Source: Victivallales bacterium (GTDB lineage: Bacteria; Verrucomicrobiota; Lentisphaeria; Victivallales; JAADHT01). Taken from it: 16,572 bases of DNA. Position 1 is the first letter of the stretch; each line of letters opens with the position of its first letter. Below, in pieces: positions 1 through 7,677 of the stretch. The notes beneath the pieces are model-generated. The model ran no database searches. It had not been told where the DNA came from and saw nothing but the letters and a program-made list of their open reading frames with translations. The stretch lies in assembly GCA_016930955.1 (NCBI GenBank), contig JAFGFR010000026.1:1-16572 (forward strand). The letters are read 5' to 3'. Both the position numbers and the translations under genes were made by a program.

Positions 1-948
1 ATGACAGCCGGCACCTTTACCGCGTTCGTGCTGGGATTCAACCTTTTGATGGGCTCGATTCTTTCTCTGCTACAGCTCAATCTTATCCGTGCCAACGCGG
101 AATCTGGCCTGGATCGGATCATGAGGGTCATGCAGGTTGTCGAAAGCACACCCGATCCATTGCCGGCTTGCCGTGTCGACTCTGTCCGGAGGGCGGAGCA
201 TGCCATCGTCCTCCGTGACGTGCATTTTTCCTACGACGGCAAGCCGCCGATCTTGCGCGGCATATCCTGTGCTATCAAGGATGGTGAAAGCGTCGCCTTG
301 ATTGGCCCTTCCGGATCCGGGAAAACGACATTCATATCTATGCTGATGCGTTTCTACGACCCGCAGCAGGGCAGTGTCCAGGTCAATGGCAGTGATGTAC
401 GCAAGTACGCCATCCGCGACCTGCGCGGACAATTCGGGGTGGTGCCGCAGGATCCATTTATTTTTCAGGCGACCTTGCGGGACAATATCTGCGTCACCAA
501 CCCCGATGCTTCCGATCAGGAGGTGCGCCGGGCCATGGTTAGCGCCAGCATGACCGAATTCGTGGATGCGTTGCCTGAAGGACTGCATACTTGGCTCGGC
601 GAGGGTGGTGCTAACCTTTCCGGGGGGCAGCGACAGCGCTTGGCAATTGCCCGTGTAATCTTGGCGAAGCCGCGGTTTTTTATCTTCGACGAAGCTACCA
701 GCGCACTTGACAATACAAGTGAAAAGCGTATCCAGCAGGCGATGGAAGAACTGATGCGCGGCCACACCACCATCATTATCGCCCATCGCCTCAGCACTAT
801 TCGCAATGTCAAGCGCATCTTGGTTTTCGACTCCGGACGGATTATTCAGACCGGAACCTACGACGAGCTGGCCGCTCAACCAGGGTTATTTGCCGAATTG
901 CTCGCCGCCGCAAACTCGCATGACGCAAGATATCCGCTGTCTCCGTGA
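1..948 (+). CDS. ABC transporter, fused permease/ATPase, 3' part (5' end outside window)
   Basis: This is the C-terminal part of an exporter-type ABC half-transporter (MsbA/LmrA-like), which couples ATP hydrolysis to export across the inner membrane. Visible residues 1-45 are the end of the last transmembrane helix and the linker, so the ATG at base 1 is almost certainly an internal methionine and the true start lies upstream. The nucleotide-binding domain is complete: Walker A GPSGSGKT (102-109), Q-loop Q150, signature LSGGQ (206-210), Walker B FFIFD with catalytic E231, D-loop SALD (234-237) and switch H262. Substrate cannot be read from this part; lipid, peptide and drug exporters share the architecture. 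Arginine is almost always CGN and isoleucine rarely ATA here, unlike the following genes, which use AGA/AGG and ATA freely. About 97 bases separate it from the next gene, so it is probably not in that operon. Confidence 0.93.
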   Translation: MTAGTFTAFVLGFNLLMGSILSLLQLNLIRANAESGLDRIMRVMQVVESTPDPLPACRVDSVRRAEHAIVLRDVHFSYDGKPPILRGISCAIKDGESVALIGPSGSGKTTFISMLMRFYDPQQGSVQVNGSDVRKYAIRDLRGQFGVVPQDPFIFQATLRDNICVTNPDASDQEVRRAMVSASMTEFVDALPEGLHTWLGEGGANLSGGQRQRLAIARVILAKPRFFIFDEATSALDNTSEKRIQQAMEELMRGHTTIIIAHRLSTIRNVKRILVFDSGRIIQTGTYDELAAQPGLFAELLAAANSHDARYPLSP

Positions 949-1045
949 ACCTCAAATTTCGCGAAAGAGCCACTTTTTCCTCTTCTCCTCTGGAAATAAT
1001 GCTTGGCACGTGTATATTCCAGACTTTCACATGTATGGAGACTGA

Positions 1046-2074
1046 ATGGCTGACTATAGCAACCTTTTCCGTGGCGGAGGGATATCAGGGGTGCCCGCCA
1101 GACGCCCCACGGGGGGCAAAAGCCGCATAGCGGTATTCGTCCTGCTTTGCTGCATTATCCTGCTCGGCATATGGGGTTACAGCCGGTTCGTGCAGAATCC
1201 CGACTCCAAGTCACCCTCATCTGATTTCGAGGGTGCGGAATCTCAGCAGGGGATCATATTGCCCAAGGACGACAGGAAACCCGACCGACCTGCGGCTCCC
1301 GCCCCCCAGCAACATTCACTCCATGCCAACATCATTTCCCAGGCGAAGGAAAACATCGCGGCAGCACTGCAGGCCTTAAGAAATGACGAGTTCATCGCCG
1401 CCAGAGACGGCGCGGAGAAAGTGCTGAATTCGCAGCTCGAGGAGGGAGACCCCATATGGGAGCAGGCAGCTGACATTCTAGGCAAGGCAAACACTGCGAT
1501 CTATACCAGCGACATGCCGGCACCAAACAAGAAGCTCTATACCATCCAGGAGGGAGACAACCTCATCAAGATAGCCAAGCGGTTCAAGACCACAGTCGAG
1601 TCAATCCAGAAAACCAACTCCCTTGACATCACAGATCCCATAATTTTCCCAGGCAAGACTTTATACATATACACCGGCCAGTGGTCTGTGGTGGTAAAGA
1701 AGAGCAAGTTCAGGTTGTATCTGTACGATGACGGCTCGCTTTTCAAAATCTATTCTGTCGGGATAGGGCGGCAGGGCAGGACTCCTTCCGGAAAATTCCT
1801 CATAAGCAACAAACAGAAGGAGCCCGTTTGGTACAATGAAGGGAGGGCGATCCCCTACGGCTCCAAGGAAAACGTCCTCGGGACTCGTTGGATGGCCTTA
1901 CAGCCCGTAGGCGACACCGACCCCAACCTGAGAGGCTACGGGATACATGGGACATGGGAGCCGGATACAATAGGCGCCCAGGCAAGCAACGGTTGCATCA
2001 GACTCACCAATGACGATGTCAACGAGCTTTACTACATGCTTCCCTATAACACTGAAGTTGAAATACTTGACTAG
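1046..2074 (+). CDS. Membrane-anchored LysM / L,D-transpeptidase (YkuD domain)
   Basis: 342 residues, predicted to crosslink or attach proteins to peptidoglycan in the periplasm by L,D-transpeptidation. An N-terminal cytoplasmic stretch (1-26) precedes one hydrophobic segment at about 27-47, which works as a signal anchor. A Pro/Ser-rich linker and a helical, TPR-like stretch (about 93-153) follow, then one LysM peptidoglycan-binding motif (about 164-209) and a YkuD catalytic domain (about 212-342). The catalytic signature is intact: H301 in HGTW and nucleophile C317 in SNGCIRL. ATG 1046 has GGAG at 1037-1040, 5 bases upstream, which supports this start. It lies 35 bases ahead of accA on the same strand and may share its transcript. 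Together with murI downstream it gives the block a cell-wall flavour. The domain assignment is secure; the exact substrate is not known. Confidence 0.93.
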   Translation: MADYSNLFRGGGISGVPARRPTGGKSRIAVFVLLCCIILLGIWGYSRFVQNPDSKSPSSDFEGAESQQGIILPKDDRKPDRPAAPAPQQHSLHANIISQAKENIAAALQALRNDEFIAARDGAEKVLNSQLEEGDPIWEQAADILGKANTAIYTSDMPAPNKKLYTIQEGDNLIKIAKRFKTTVESIQKTNSLDITDPIIFPGKTLYIYTGQWSVVVKKSKFRLYLYDDGSLFKIYSVGIGRQGRTPSGKFLISNKQKEPVWYNEGRAIPYGSKENVLGTRWMALQPVGDTDPNLRGYGIHGTWEPDTIGAQASNGCIRLTNDDVNELYYMLPYNTEVEILD

Positions 2075-2099
2075 GATTTTTCCAGACCCGGCAAATGGC

Positions 2100-2105
2100 A
2101 GGTGA
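2100..2105 (+). promoter_or_regulatory. Ribosome binding site deciding the accA start
   Basis: AGGTGA lies 4 bases before ATG 2110, while the in-frame upstream ATG at 2095 has no purine-rich site ahead of it. The downstream ATG also gives a protein of 319 residues, the usual AccA length. Confidence 0.65.
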
Positions 2106-2109
2106 TAAA

Positions 2110-3069
2110 ATGGCCAAAAAAGTAGTTCTCGATTTTGAAAAACCTGTCGCGGAGCTGGCTCTGAAGGTCGAGGAGCTCGAAAGGCTAAGCTCCAAAAGCC
2201 CCATGGATGTCAGGGACGAGGTCAAGAAGCTGAGAAAGAAACTCGAGGAAACCAGATGTAAGATATTCAAGGACCTTTCACCGTGGGAAAAGGTTCAGCT
2301 CGCAAGACATCCCGAGAGACCCTACACGCTAGACTACATATCAAGGATTTTCACCGACTTTCTCGAGCTCCACGGCGACAGGCGCTATGCAGACGACCCT
2401 GCCATCGTGGGGGGGCTCGCCAAGCTTGACGGCAGCCCGGTAATGTTGATTGGAACTCAAAAGGGCCGCAACACCAAGGAGAACGTACACCGCAACTTCG
2501 GGTGTCCACATCCAGAAGGCTACAGAAAGGCCCTCAGGCTCATGCAGATCGCCGCCAGGTCCCGGATCCCCGTGATTTCATTCATCGACACACCCGGGGC
2601 GTTTCCAGGAATCGCTTCGGAAGAACGCCATATCGGCGAGGCCATAGCCGTAAACCTCCAGGAGATGTTCTCCCTCCCGGTGCCCTTCATCGCGGTTGTC
2701 ATCGGCGAAGGGGGCAGCGGAGGTGCCCTAGGCATCAGCCTGGGCAACCGCATACTCATACAGGAAAACGCCTATTATTCAGTGATCACTCCTGAAGGAT
2801 GTGCCGCAATCCTCTGGAAAGACCGCTCGTTCTCCTCCAAGGCCGCACAATCCCTAAGACTCACCGCAAAAGACCTGATTGAGCTCAAAATCGTGGACCA
2901 GTCAATTCAGGAGCCTCTTGGCGGCGCTCAAGAGGACCACGACCAGGCCGCCGCGTTCGTGAAGCAGGCCATTCTGGAGAACCTCGATCTTCTGAAGGGA
3001 CTCTCGCCGGCGGAGCTTCAGGCCGGGCGCTACGAGAAGTACAGGAGGATCGGAGTCTTCCATGAGTGA
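2110..3069 (+). CDS. accA: Acetyl-CoA carboxylase carboxyltransferase subunit alpha
   Basis: AccA pairs with AccD to transfer carboxyl from carboxybiotin to acetyl-CoA, giving malonyl-CoA for fatty acid synthesis in the cytoplasm. From ATG 2110 the protein is 319 residues, the length of the E. coli enzyme. The N-terminal region is helical and charged, followed by the crotonase-fold core. Family hallmarks are visible: GTQKGRNTKENVHRNFG, HPEGYRKALRLM, FIDTPGAFPG, the oxyanion-hole stretch GEGGSGGALG and YYSVITPEGCAAILWKD. An in-frame ATG at 2095 would add five residues but lacks a ribosome binding site. AccD is not in this window, so the two subunits are encoded apart. The 3' end overlaps the next gene by 8 bases (3062-3069), which suggests translational coupling. 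Linking accA to an acetyl-CoA-using N-acetylglutamate synthase is unusual. Confidence 0.96.
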   Translation: MAKKVVLDFEKPVAELALKVEELERLSSKSPMDVRDEVKKLRKKLEETRCKIFKDLSPWEKVQLARHPERPYTLDYISRIFTDFLELHGDRRYADDPAIVGGLAKLDGSPVMLIGTQKGRNTKENVHRNFGCPHPEGYRKALRLMQIAARSRIPVISFIDTPGAFPGIASEERHIGEAIAVNLQEMFSLPVPFIAVVIGEGGSGGALGISLGNRILIQENAYYSVITPEGCAAILWKDRSFSSKAAQSLRLTAKDLIELKIVDQSIQEPLGGAQEDHDQAAAFVKQAILENLDLLKGLSPAELQAGRYEKYRRIGVFHE

Positions 3070-3568
3070 ATCCGCCGCGAAGGAGAGCCTGATCCTGCGG
3101 CAGGCAACTGAAAAAGATGTGACCTCAATACACCGAATATTGTCGGTGTATGCAGCCGAAAAGCTCCTGCTCCCCCTTTCAAGAGACGAGATAGCCGCGA
3201 GAATATCCTCATTCACCGTCGCAAGTCTCAACAATGCATTCGCCGGATGCGCCTCGATACGCGATTTCGGGAGCTGCCTCTTCGAGGTGCGCTCACTCGC
3301 CGTGTCACCCAACCTGACCTCGAAAAGCATCGGATCAGCCATGGTCCGGAAAATCATCTCCGAAATCTCATGGAATGAGAACACAAGACTCTTCGCGCTG
3401 ACATACAGGACATCATTCTTCGAAAGACTCGGCTTCAGACAGGTATCCAAGGAGCTTTTCCCGCAGAAGATATGGCTCGACTGCAGCCGATGCACAAAAA
3501 AGGAAGCTTGCGACGAGGTCGCGGTAATGTTGGATTTCGAGACAAAATGCCTCGTTCCAGGCGAGTGA
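3062..3568 (+). CDS. argA: Short-form N-acetylglutamate synthase (ArgA-type GNAT)
   Basis: 168-residue GNAT acetyltransferase predicted to acetylate glutamate with acetyl-CoA, the first step of arginine synthesis. The N-terminus (LILRQATEKDVTSIHRIL), the EVRSLAVSP strand, the acetyl-CoA loop SKSIGSA (about 87-93), the FALTYRTSFFERLGF segment and the tail KIWLDCSRC...CDEVAV match the stand-alone short ArgA group, in which the Cys-rich tail (C141, C144, C150) follows a Lys-Ile-Trp motif. The pyrophosphate loop is looser than the usual RGKGIG form (NLTSKSIGSA). The start overlaps the end of accA by 8 bases, with GGAG at 3052-3055 6 bases upstream. The stop overlaps the next gene's ATG by one base (TGATG). 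No other arginine gene is present, so a role on another amino acid or peptide remains possible. Confidence 0.78.
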   Translation: MSESAAKESLILRQATEKDVTSIHRILSVYAAEKLLLPLSRDEIAARISSFTVASLNNAFAGCASIRDFGSCLFEVRSLAVSPNLTSKSIGSAMVRKIISEISWNENTRLFALTYRTSFFERLGFRQVSKELFPQKIWLDCSRCTKKEACDEVAVMLDFETKCLVPGE

Positions 3569-5454
3569 TGAAGAAAAGTCACATACACACCTCGGAACAG
3601 CTCACCAGAGCTTTCAGGGCGGCCAGAGGGAATGCCGTGGATTTGTTTGCCTACGGGACTCTCACCAACGAGAAGTATCTTAGGCTGCTTATCAACCGCA
3701 ATGTAAGGAGCGATCCGGCGGTACTGTATAATTTCATGTGCATAAGCCCGTCATGGAGCTTCCCTTTCATCGTCAAGCAACGCGGGGCGAAAACCACCGG
3801 GAAAATACTCAGGGATATCACCGTCGACGAGTTGAAAATACTTGACGACTTCGAGCATGAAGGCAACATGTACTACCGCCGGCCCGTCGTCGTGCGTACA
3901 GGCGACCTGAGACAGCGTTGCCAGACCTATATCGGAAATATCACCGCCATCAACAGCAACATTTCCCCCGGTGTTTTCTTCGAGGACCGGTATATATGGT
4001 ATGTGGAAAAGAAGATAGACTCCATACTTGCCGATGTGGAGACCAACCGGCCAGGGCTGGACAGAAGAGTGCTGCACGAGCTTATGAGCTCCGCAGTGGA
4101 CTCCATCATACAATCCCATTTCGACGGGAATTACGTCTGCGGATACATCATGATGCAGGCCCTTGAAGAAGCCGCGCCACCGAGACTGGTGGAAACTCTG
4201 AAAAACCAGGAGCTTCTGCCCTATGCAGGGAATTACATGCGTCTGGCTTGCCAGCATATCGTGTTCAACCAGTTCGTGGACAAGATCCGGCACGAGCATC
4301 CAGAGTCTCTGCGGGTCTCGCAACAGTATTTCCAGCACGGGATGGCGGTGCTCCTGGCAGTGCTGCTGTACAACCGCAAAAAAAAACGCATTGACACCCA
4401 TTTCAAACGACTTAGGCTTGACGAGATAGTCGGCGGCCGAGGATACAGGGACTATGCCAAGTGTGCAATAGACGTAGCCGACATCGAGTACGACTCAAGT
4501 GAGATGGACAAACTTATCATGATGCTTCACGACCACTGGACCCACAACCCGACTCCATTGGGGGCGGAGCTGGAGTTCAGCAATCTCGGAGCCAGGGCGG
4601 TATATGCAAAACCCGGTGAAGACCCGGTCTACGACGGCTTCAACTGGTTCTGGGATTTCGACATGGTGCAGAGGACATGGAAGCTCGGAGGACACATAGA
4701 CTCTCACCGTCAGATTTCACTCGGACATAAAAGACACCGGGGCTTCTTGGAATACGCCCTCGGAAGATTCCAGATACTAGGCGACCTCTCTCGACCTCTT
4801 TTCGACTGCCCGTGGGCAATGTCACTGCTGATCAACGAGCTCGTGAAATTCCTCGATGTCATGCCCCACAGCCTGCATATCTCGATGGAGCTCAACGCCA
4901 AGCACAGGAATATCTCATCACAGCCGCACGATCATGACGACATCGCATGCCTGCTCCTGCTCGGAGGCGATTTCCAGAGGTCTGTAAACAACATAATGCG
5001 CGAGTGGCGGATCTTCAACAACGAGCTCGATACAAACTTCGAGCACTCGCTACACTTCTCAGACAGGAAATACCATTTTGCCAAGCCAGATCAGTCCGTC
5101 AAGGAGGCTTCGGAGGTCATGGAATACAAGTTCATACGTCTGCACAAGACCCAATTTGACTACGAGACACTCATAAGCACATTGAAGGGATACCAGCTGC
5201 ACACCCACGCCCGCCCCTTGAAAAACACCAGGCAGGAGTTGCCGGAACAGATTTTCCTAAGGCACTGGGCCGAAAGACCCGAACCCCTCGCCCAAAAAGC
5301 CATCGACTCCTTCGTCGAGAAAGTTAGCCTCGGCCTGACAGAAGAGATCGAGGCTGAAAAACCGTCCACAGAAATATCGCGAATCACTGAAAAACTTCAC
5401 AAAACATTATGCGACAAAAACTCCTGGCTTGAAAGTGAGTTGAACACCCGATGA
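3568..5454 (+). CDS. Fusion: gamma-glutamylcyclotransferase-like domain plus putative amidoligase (GS-fold) region
   Basis: 628-residue soluble protein with no signal peptide. Residues about 24-125 look like a GGCT/AIG2-family domain: the YGTL motif (29-32) that binds the gamma-glutamyl group, and LDDFEHEG...YYRRPVVV, where E96 is the likely general acid/base. Residues 130-320 are helical linker of unknown kind. The rest has features seen in COOH-NH2 ligases (amidoligases) of the glutamine synthetase fold: a first strand LGAELEF (E334, E336), GGHIDSH (374-380), a paired-histidine strand PHSLHISM (H434, H437), HDHDD (454-458) and a late strand MEYKFIRLHK (518-527) like the EYR strand of that family. 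This second assignment is my inference from motif order only. GTG 3565 is an alternative start. It sits between argA and murI with one-base and four-base overlaps, suggesting work on a glutamate-containing molecule. Confidence 0.6.
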   Translation: MKKSHIHTSEQLTRAFRAARGNAVDLFAYGTLTNEKYLRLLINRNVRSDPAVLYNFMCISPSWSFPFIVKQRGAKTTGKILRDITVDELKILDDFEHEGNMYYRRPVVVRTGDLRQRCQTYIGNITAINSNISPGVFFEDRYIWYVEKKIDSILADVETNRPGLDRRVLHELMSSAVDSIIQSHFDGNYVCGYIMMQALEEAAPPRLVETLKNQELLPYAGNYMRLACQHIVFNQFVDKIRHEHPESLRVSQQYFQHGMAVLLAVLLYNRKKKRIDTHFKRLRLDEIVGGRGYRDYAKCAIDVADIEYDSSEMDKLIMMLHDHWTHNPTPLGAELEFSNLGARAVYAKPGEDPVYDGFNWFWDFDMVQRTWKLGGHIDSHRQISLGHKRHRGFLEYALGRFQILGDLSRPLFDCPWAMSLLINELVKFLDVMPHSLHISMELNAKHRNISSQPHDHDDIACLLLLGGDFQRSVNNIMREWRIFNNELDTNFEHSLHFSDRKYHFAKPDQSVKEASEVMEYKFIRLHKTQFDYETLISTLKGYQLHTHARPLKNTRQELPEQIFLRHWAERPEPLAQKAIDSFVEKVSLGLTEEIEAEKPSTEISRITEKLHKTLCDKNSWLESELNTR

Positions 5455-6275
5455 ACACCATAGCCACATCCCCGGTAGGCATCTTCGATTCAGGACTGGG
5501 AGGCCTGACTGTCGCCAGCGCATTCAGGACCGCTCTGCCCTCAGAAAATATCGTTTACCTCGGAGACACCGCCAGGGTACCCTACGGGGACAAGTCAAAG
5601 GACACCATCATCCGATTCGGAATCGAGAACGCCACATTTATGGCATCGCTTAACACAAAGATGATAATCGTCGCATGTAACACCGTCTCGTCTATCGCCA
5701 TGGACCATATCCGCGCCGCCTTCCCCCATATCCCCATAGTCGGTGTCCTCGAGGCCGGAGTGCAGGCCGTCATGCGCAGAAAAACCTCAAAAGTCGCCAT
5801 CCTCGGCACCAGAGCAACCATTGGGAGCCAGGCCTACCTTCGCGAAATCCGCAAACTTTCAACGGAAAGAATCGAGGTGGTCTGCATACCATGCCCGCTC
5901 TTCACTCCAATCGTCGAGGAAGGGCTCGCCAATCATGAAATAGGCAAAATGGCAGTCGAGTTCTACCTCAAAGACCTGATCTCATCCCCTCCAGACACCT
6001 TGCTTCTCGCATGCACTCACTACCCCTTGCTTAAAAACCAGCTGGAGTCCTTCCTCCCCAAAGGTGTGGCGATCTTGGACAGCGCCACTACCGTTGCACG
6101 TTTCGCGAAGGAAAAGCTTGATGAGCTTGGCATGCTCAACGACTCCGGCGGTATCGGATCGGAACGTTATTTCGCCACCGACTCCCCGGAGATTTTCAAC
6201 GAACGAGCAAAAGAATTCCTGGGATACCCCACCCCAGCCGCCGAAAAAGCCTGCCTCAAACAGAAATACGCTTGA
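5451..6275 (+). CDS. murI: Glutamate racemase
   Basis: 274 residues, the normal MurI length. It converts L-glutamate to the D-glutamate needed for the peptidoglycan stem peptide, without a cofactor, using two cysteines. Visible: the N-terminal GIFDSGLGGLTV with D13-S14, the GDTARVPYG loop, the first catalytic cysteine in ACNT (C76), and the second in ACTHYPLL (C188, next to H190). The start ATG overlaps the preceding stop as ATGA (5451-5454), so translation is probably coupled to the cyclotransferase/amidoligase-like gene. It ends six bases before the convergent regulator gene and I see no terminator in that gap. Some racemases of this family serve secondary pathways, but this sequence shows nothing against the cell-wall role. 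Confidence 0.96.
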   Translation: MNTIATSPVGIFDSGLGGLTVASAFRTALPSENIVYLGDTARVPYGDKSKDTIIRFGIENATFMASLNTKMIIVACNTVSSIAMDHIRAAFPHIPIVGVLEAGVQAVMRRKTSKVAILGTRATIGSQAYLREIRKLSTERIEVVCIPCPLFTPIVEEGLANHEIGKMAVEFYLKDLISSPPDTLLLACTHYPLLKNQLESFLPKGVAILDSATTVARFAKEKLDELGMLNDSGGIGSERYFATDSPEIFNERAKEFLGYPTPAAEKACLKQKYA

Positions 6276-6281
6276 ACCCCC

Positions 6282-7541
6282 TTACACCTTCAGCATGTTC
6301 CTGAACTCCCTCGGGCCGATATTCACATGCCTGGTGAACACCTTCGTGAAATAGCTCTGATCCTTGAACCCGCATCTCGCGCTTACCTCGCCCAAAGGCA
6401 ATGAAGTGAAGGTCAAAAGCCTCTTGGCCTCCTTCACCCTTATCCCGTTCAGATGCTGCGAGAAGGTCTTCCCCGTCTCCATCTTCAGCTTGTGCATTAT
6501 GCTCGACTGGCTGGCTCCAACTGCCTTCGATGCCTGCCCAAGCCTGATCTCACTGGAGAGATTCGCGTGCAGATAGGACAGCACCTTCTCCGAAAAAAGC
6601 TCTTCGCCAGCTTTCTTGATGGCGCTCGCATCCAGAAGACATACCACCGTGTTCTCGAACCATAAACAGAGATCCTTGAAGTCCTCTATGTCCGACATCT
6701 CGTCAATCCACATGCTGAAGTCAATAACGGCCTTGGACCACTTCCCGTTTGACAAAACCCTGTTCATCTCCAAAAGAGACAATGCCGGAAGCAGACATGC
6801 TCTGGCGGCAGCCACTCCCTCACTGCAGCATGCCGAGGCAATGCCCAGGACGGTGTCAACCTGTAGACGCACATCCACGGAATCCTTGGAAGCTATGCTC
6901 TCCACAAGACGGGAGGAGGCTTCCAAAAGCCGCTTCCTGCGCTCCGACTCGCTCATCTTGTCGTAGCTAGCCGACAAAGTCGAAAGCTTGAGCTGCCGCT
7001 GCCATATCTTGTGGCTCGTCTCGGACTTCACCGGATCCAACGCGCCTGAAGAAAACACCGCCTCCCTAAGAAAAGCCTTCAGATTCTCCACGTTCACTGC
7101 CGGCAGCTCCTCAAGCCCCTGCAGCGCGTTTATGAAGCCGGGGAGATTCTCCTTGTCGTCAATAGCAGCTAGGGTGGCAAATATATTGTGCTGAACCTGC
7201 TGAAGCTTGCCCACAGGAAGCAGCCCCCCGACCTCGATCACACCCGATATCACCTCACCCTCAGGACATACCGGCACGATCAGGTTGTCCAGACCAAGCC
7301 AGCAGGTCGAGTACAGCACCTGACCGCTTATCATCGCCTGATACACCCCGGATATGGCGTTATGACGGCAGAAATCCCCGGCACGCGCATGCCTCACGCA
7401 CGCCGCGCAAAGCCGGCACAAAGCCCTCCCGCATAAAAGCTCACCCCTGCCTCCAAGATCATGGTATACCCCACCGTACTCGGCGTACTCGTCAAGGCTG
7501 TCAAGGACCATCTTTACTCTCGAATCTGGCTTGAAAATCAT
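6282..7541 (-). CDS. AraC-family regulator with N-terminal PocR sensor domain
   Basis: 419 residues, transcribed away from the corrinoid protein gene. Residues about 22-110 form a PocR-type ligand-binding domain (GGVYHDLGGRGELLCGRALC, then GVYQAMISGQVLYSTCWLGLDNLIVPV), rich in cysteines C37, C42, C45, C48, C58 and C80, which might bind metal or sense redox. PocR domains are known from propanediol and cobalamin regulation. The middle 200 residues are helical without a recognised motif. Residues about 318-419 are a complete AraC DNA-binding domain with two helix-turn-helix units, ending in FTKVFTRHVNIGPREFRNML. No Shine-Dalgarno sequence precedes ATG 7541, only A/T runs. Met11, preceded by GAGAG, could be the real start. 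By position it probably controls the divergent corrinoid gene. The ligand is unknown; a methylated compound or its product is a guess. Confidence 0.9.
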   Translation of the reverse strand: MIFKPDSRVKMVLDSLDEYAEYGGVYHDLGGRGELLCGRALCRLCAACVRHARAGDFCRHNAISGVYQAMISGQVLYSTCWLGLDNLIVPVCPEGEVISGVIEVGGLLPVGKLQQVQHNIFATLAAIDDKENLPGFINALQGLEELPAVNVENLKAFLREAVFSSGALDPVKSETSHKIWQRQLKLSTLSASYDKMSESERRKRLLEASSRLVESIASKDSVDVRLQVDTVLGIASACCSEGVAAARACLLPALSLLEMNRVLSNGKWSKAVIDFSMWIDEMSDIEDFKDLCLWFENTVVCLLDASAIKKAGEELFSEKVLSYLHANLSSEIRLGQASKAVGASQSSIMHKLKMETGKTFSQHLNGIRVKEAKRLLTFTSLPLGEVSARCGFKDQSYFTKVFTRHVNIGPREFRNMLKV

Positions 7542-7677
7542 TTTTTTGCAGTTTTTTTTTAAAAAAATATAGCTTTGTGCTTGCAGTTGCCTCCGACAAT
7601 TAGTAACTTACGGCACAATAGGCGCGTTGTGCGCTGTGTCAAGAGTGAGAGTAGAAAAAAAAAGAGAGGAGCATGGA
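7542..7677. promoter_or_regulatory. Divergent promoter/operator region with TTGTGC repeats
   Basis: This is the only intergenic space between the PocR-AraC gene and the corrinoid gene. TTGTGC occurs at 7575-7580 and 7627-7632 and its complement GCACAA at 7613-7618. The last two form a perfect dyad with an 8-base spacer. A run of nine T followed by seven A (7552-7567) would be bent DNA or an UP-like element near the regulator's start. No clean -10/-35 pair is visible, as often happens at activator-dependent promoters. The operator assignment is an inference. Confidence 0.45.
7665..7671 (+). promoter_or_regulatory. Ribosome binding site deciding the corrinoid protein start
   Basis: AGAGGAG lies 6 bases before ATG 7678. 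The open frame runs back to 7627, but the upstream codons are outside the conserved domain. A second ATG at 7673 is out of frame and stops at once. Confidence 0.7.

Noticed and set aside
70..879. Minus-strand open frame of 269 residues
   Set aside because: It is antisense to the conserved ATPase domain and shows no motif.
957..977. TTTCGCGAAA palindrome followed by TTTTT as a terminator for the ABC gene
   Set aside because: The palindrome has no room for a loop and the stem would be too weak.
1004..1020. TGGCACG resembling the -24 part of a sigma-54 promoter upstream of the L,D-transpeptidase gene
   Set aside because: The -12 part lacks the required GC; TATTC is found where TTGCA is expected.
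3472..3567. Upstream start of the cyclotransferase fusion
   Set aside because: These codons lie in another frame over the conserved Cys-rich tail of ArgA, and the TGATG junction at 3566-3570 is a typical coupled start.
2902..3588. Minus-strand open frame of 228 residues
   Set aside because: It covers the accA 3' end and argA in antisense; both plus-strand genes have clear family motifs.
7552..7567. T9A7 dyad read as a terminator
   Set aside because: It lies between divergent starts, where no transcript should end; a bent-DNA or promoter role fits better.
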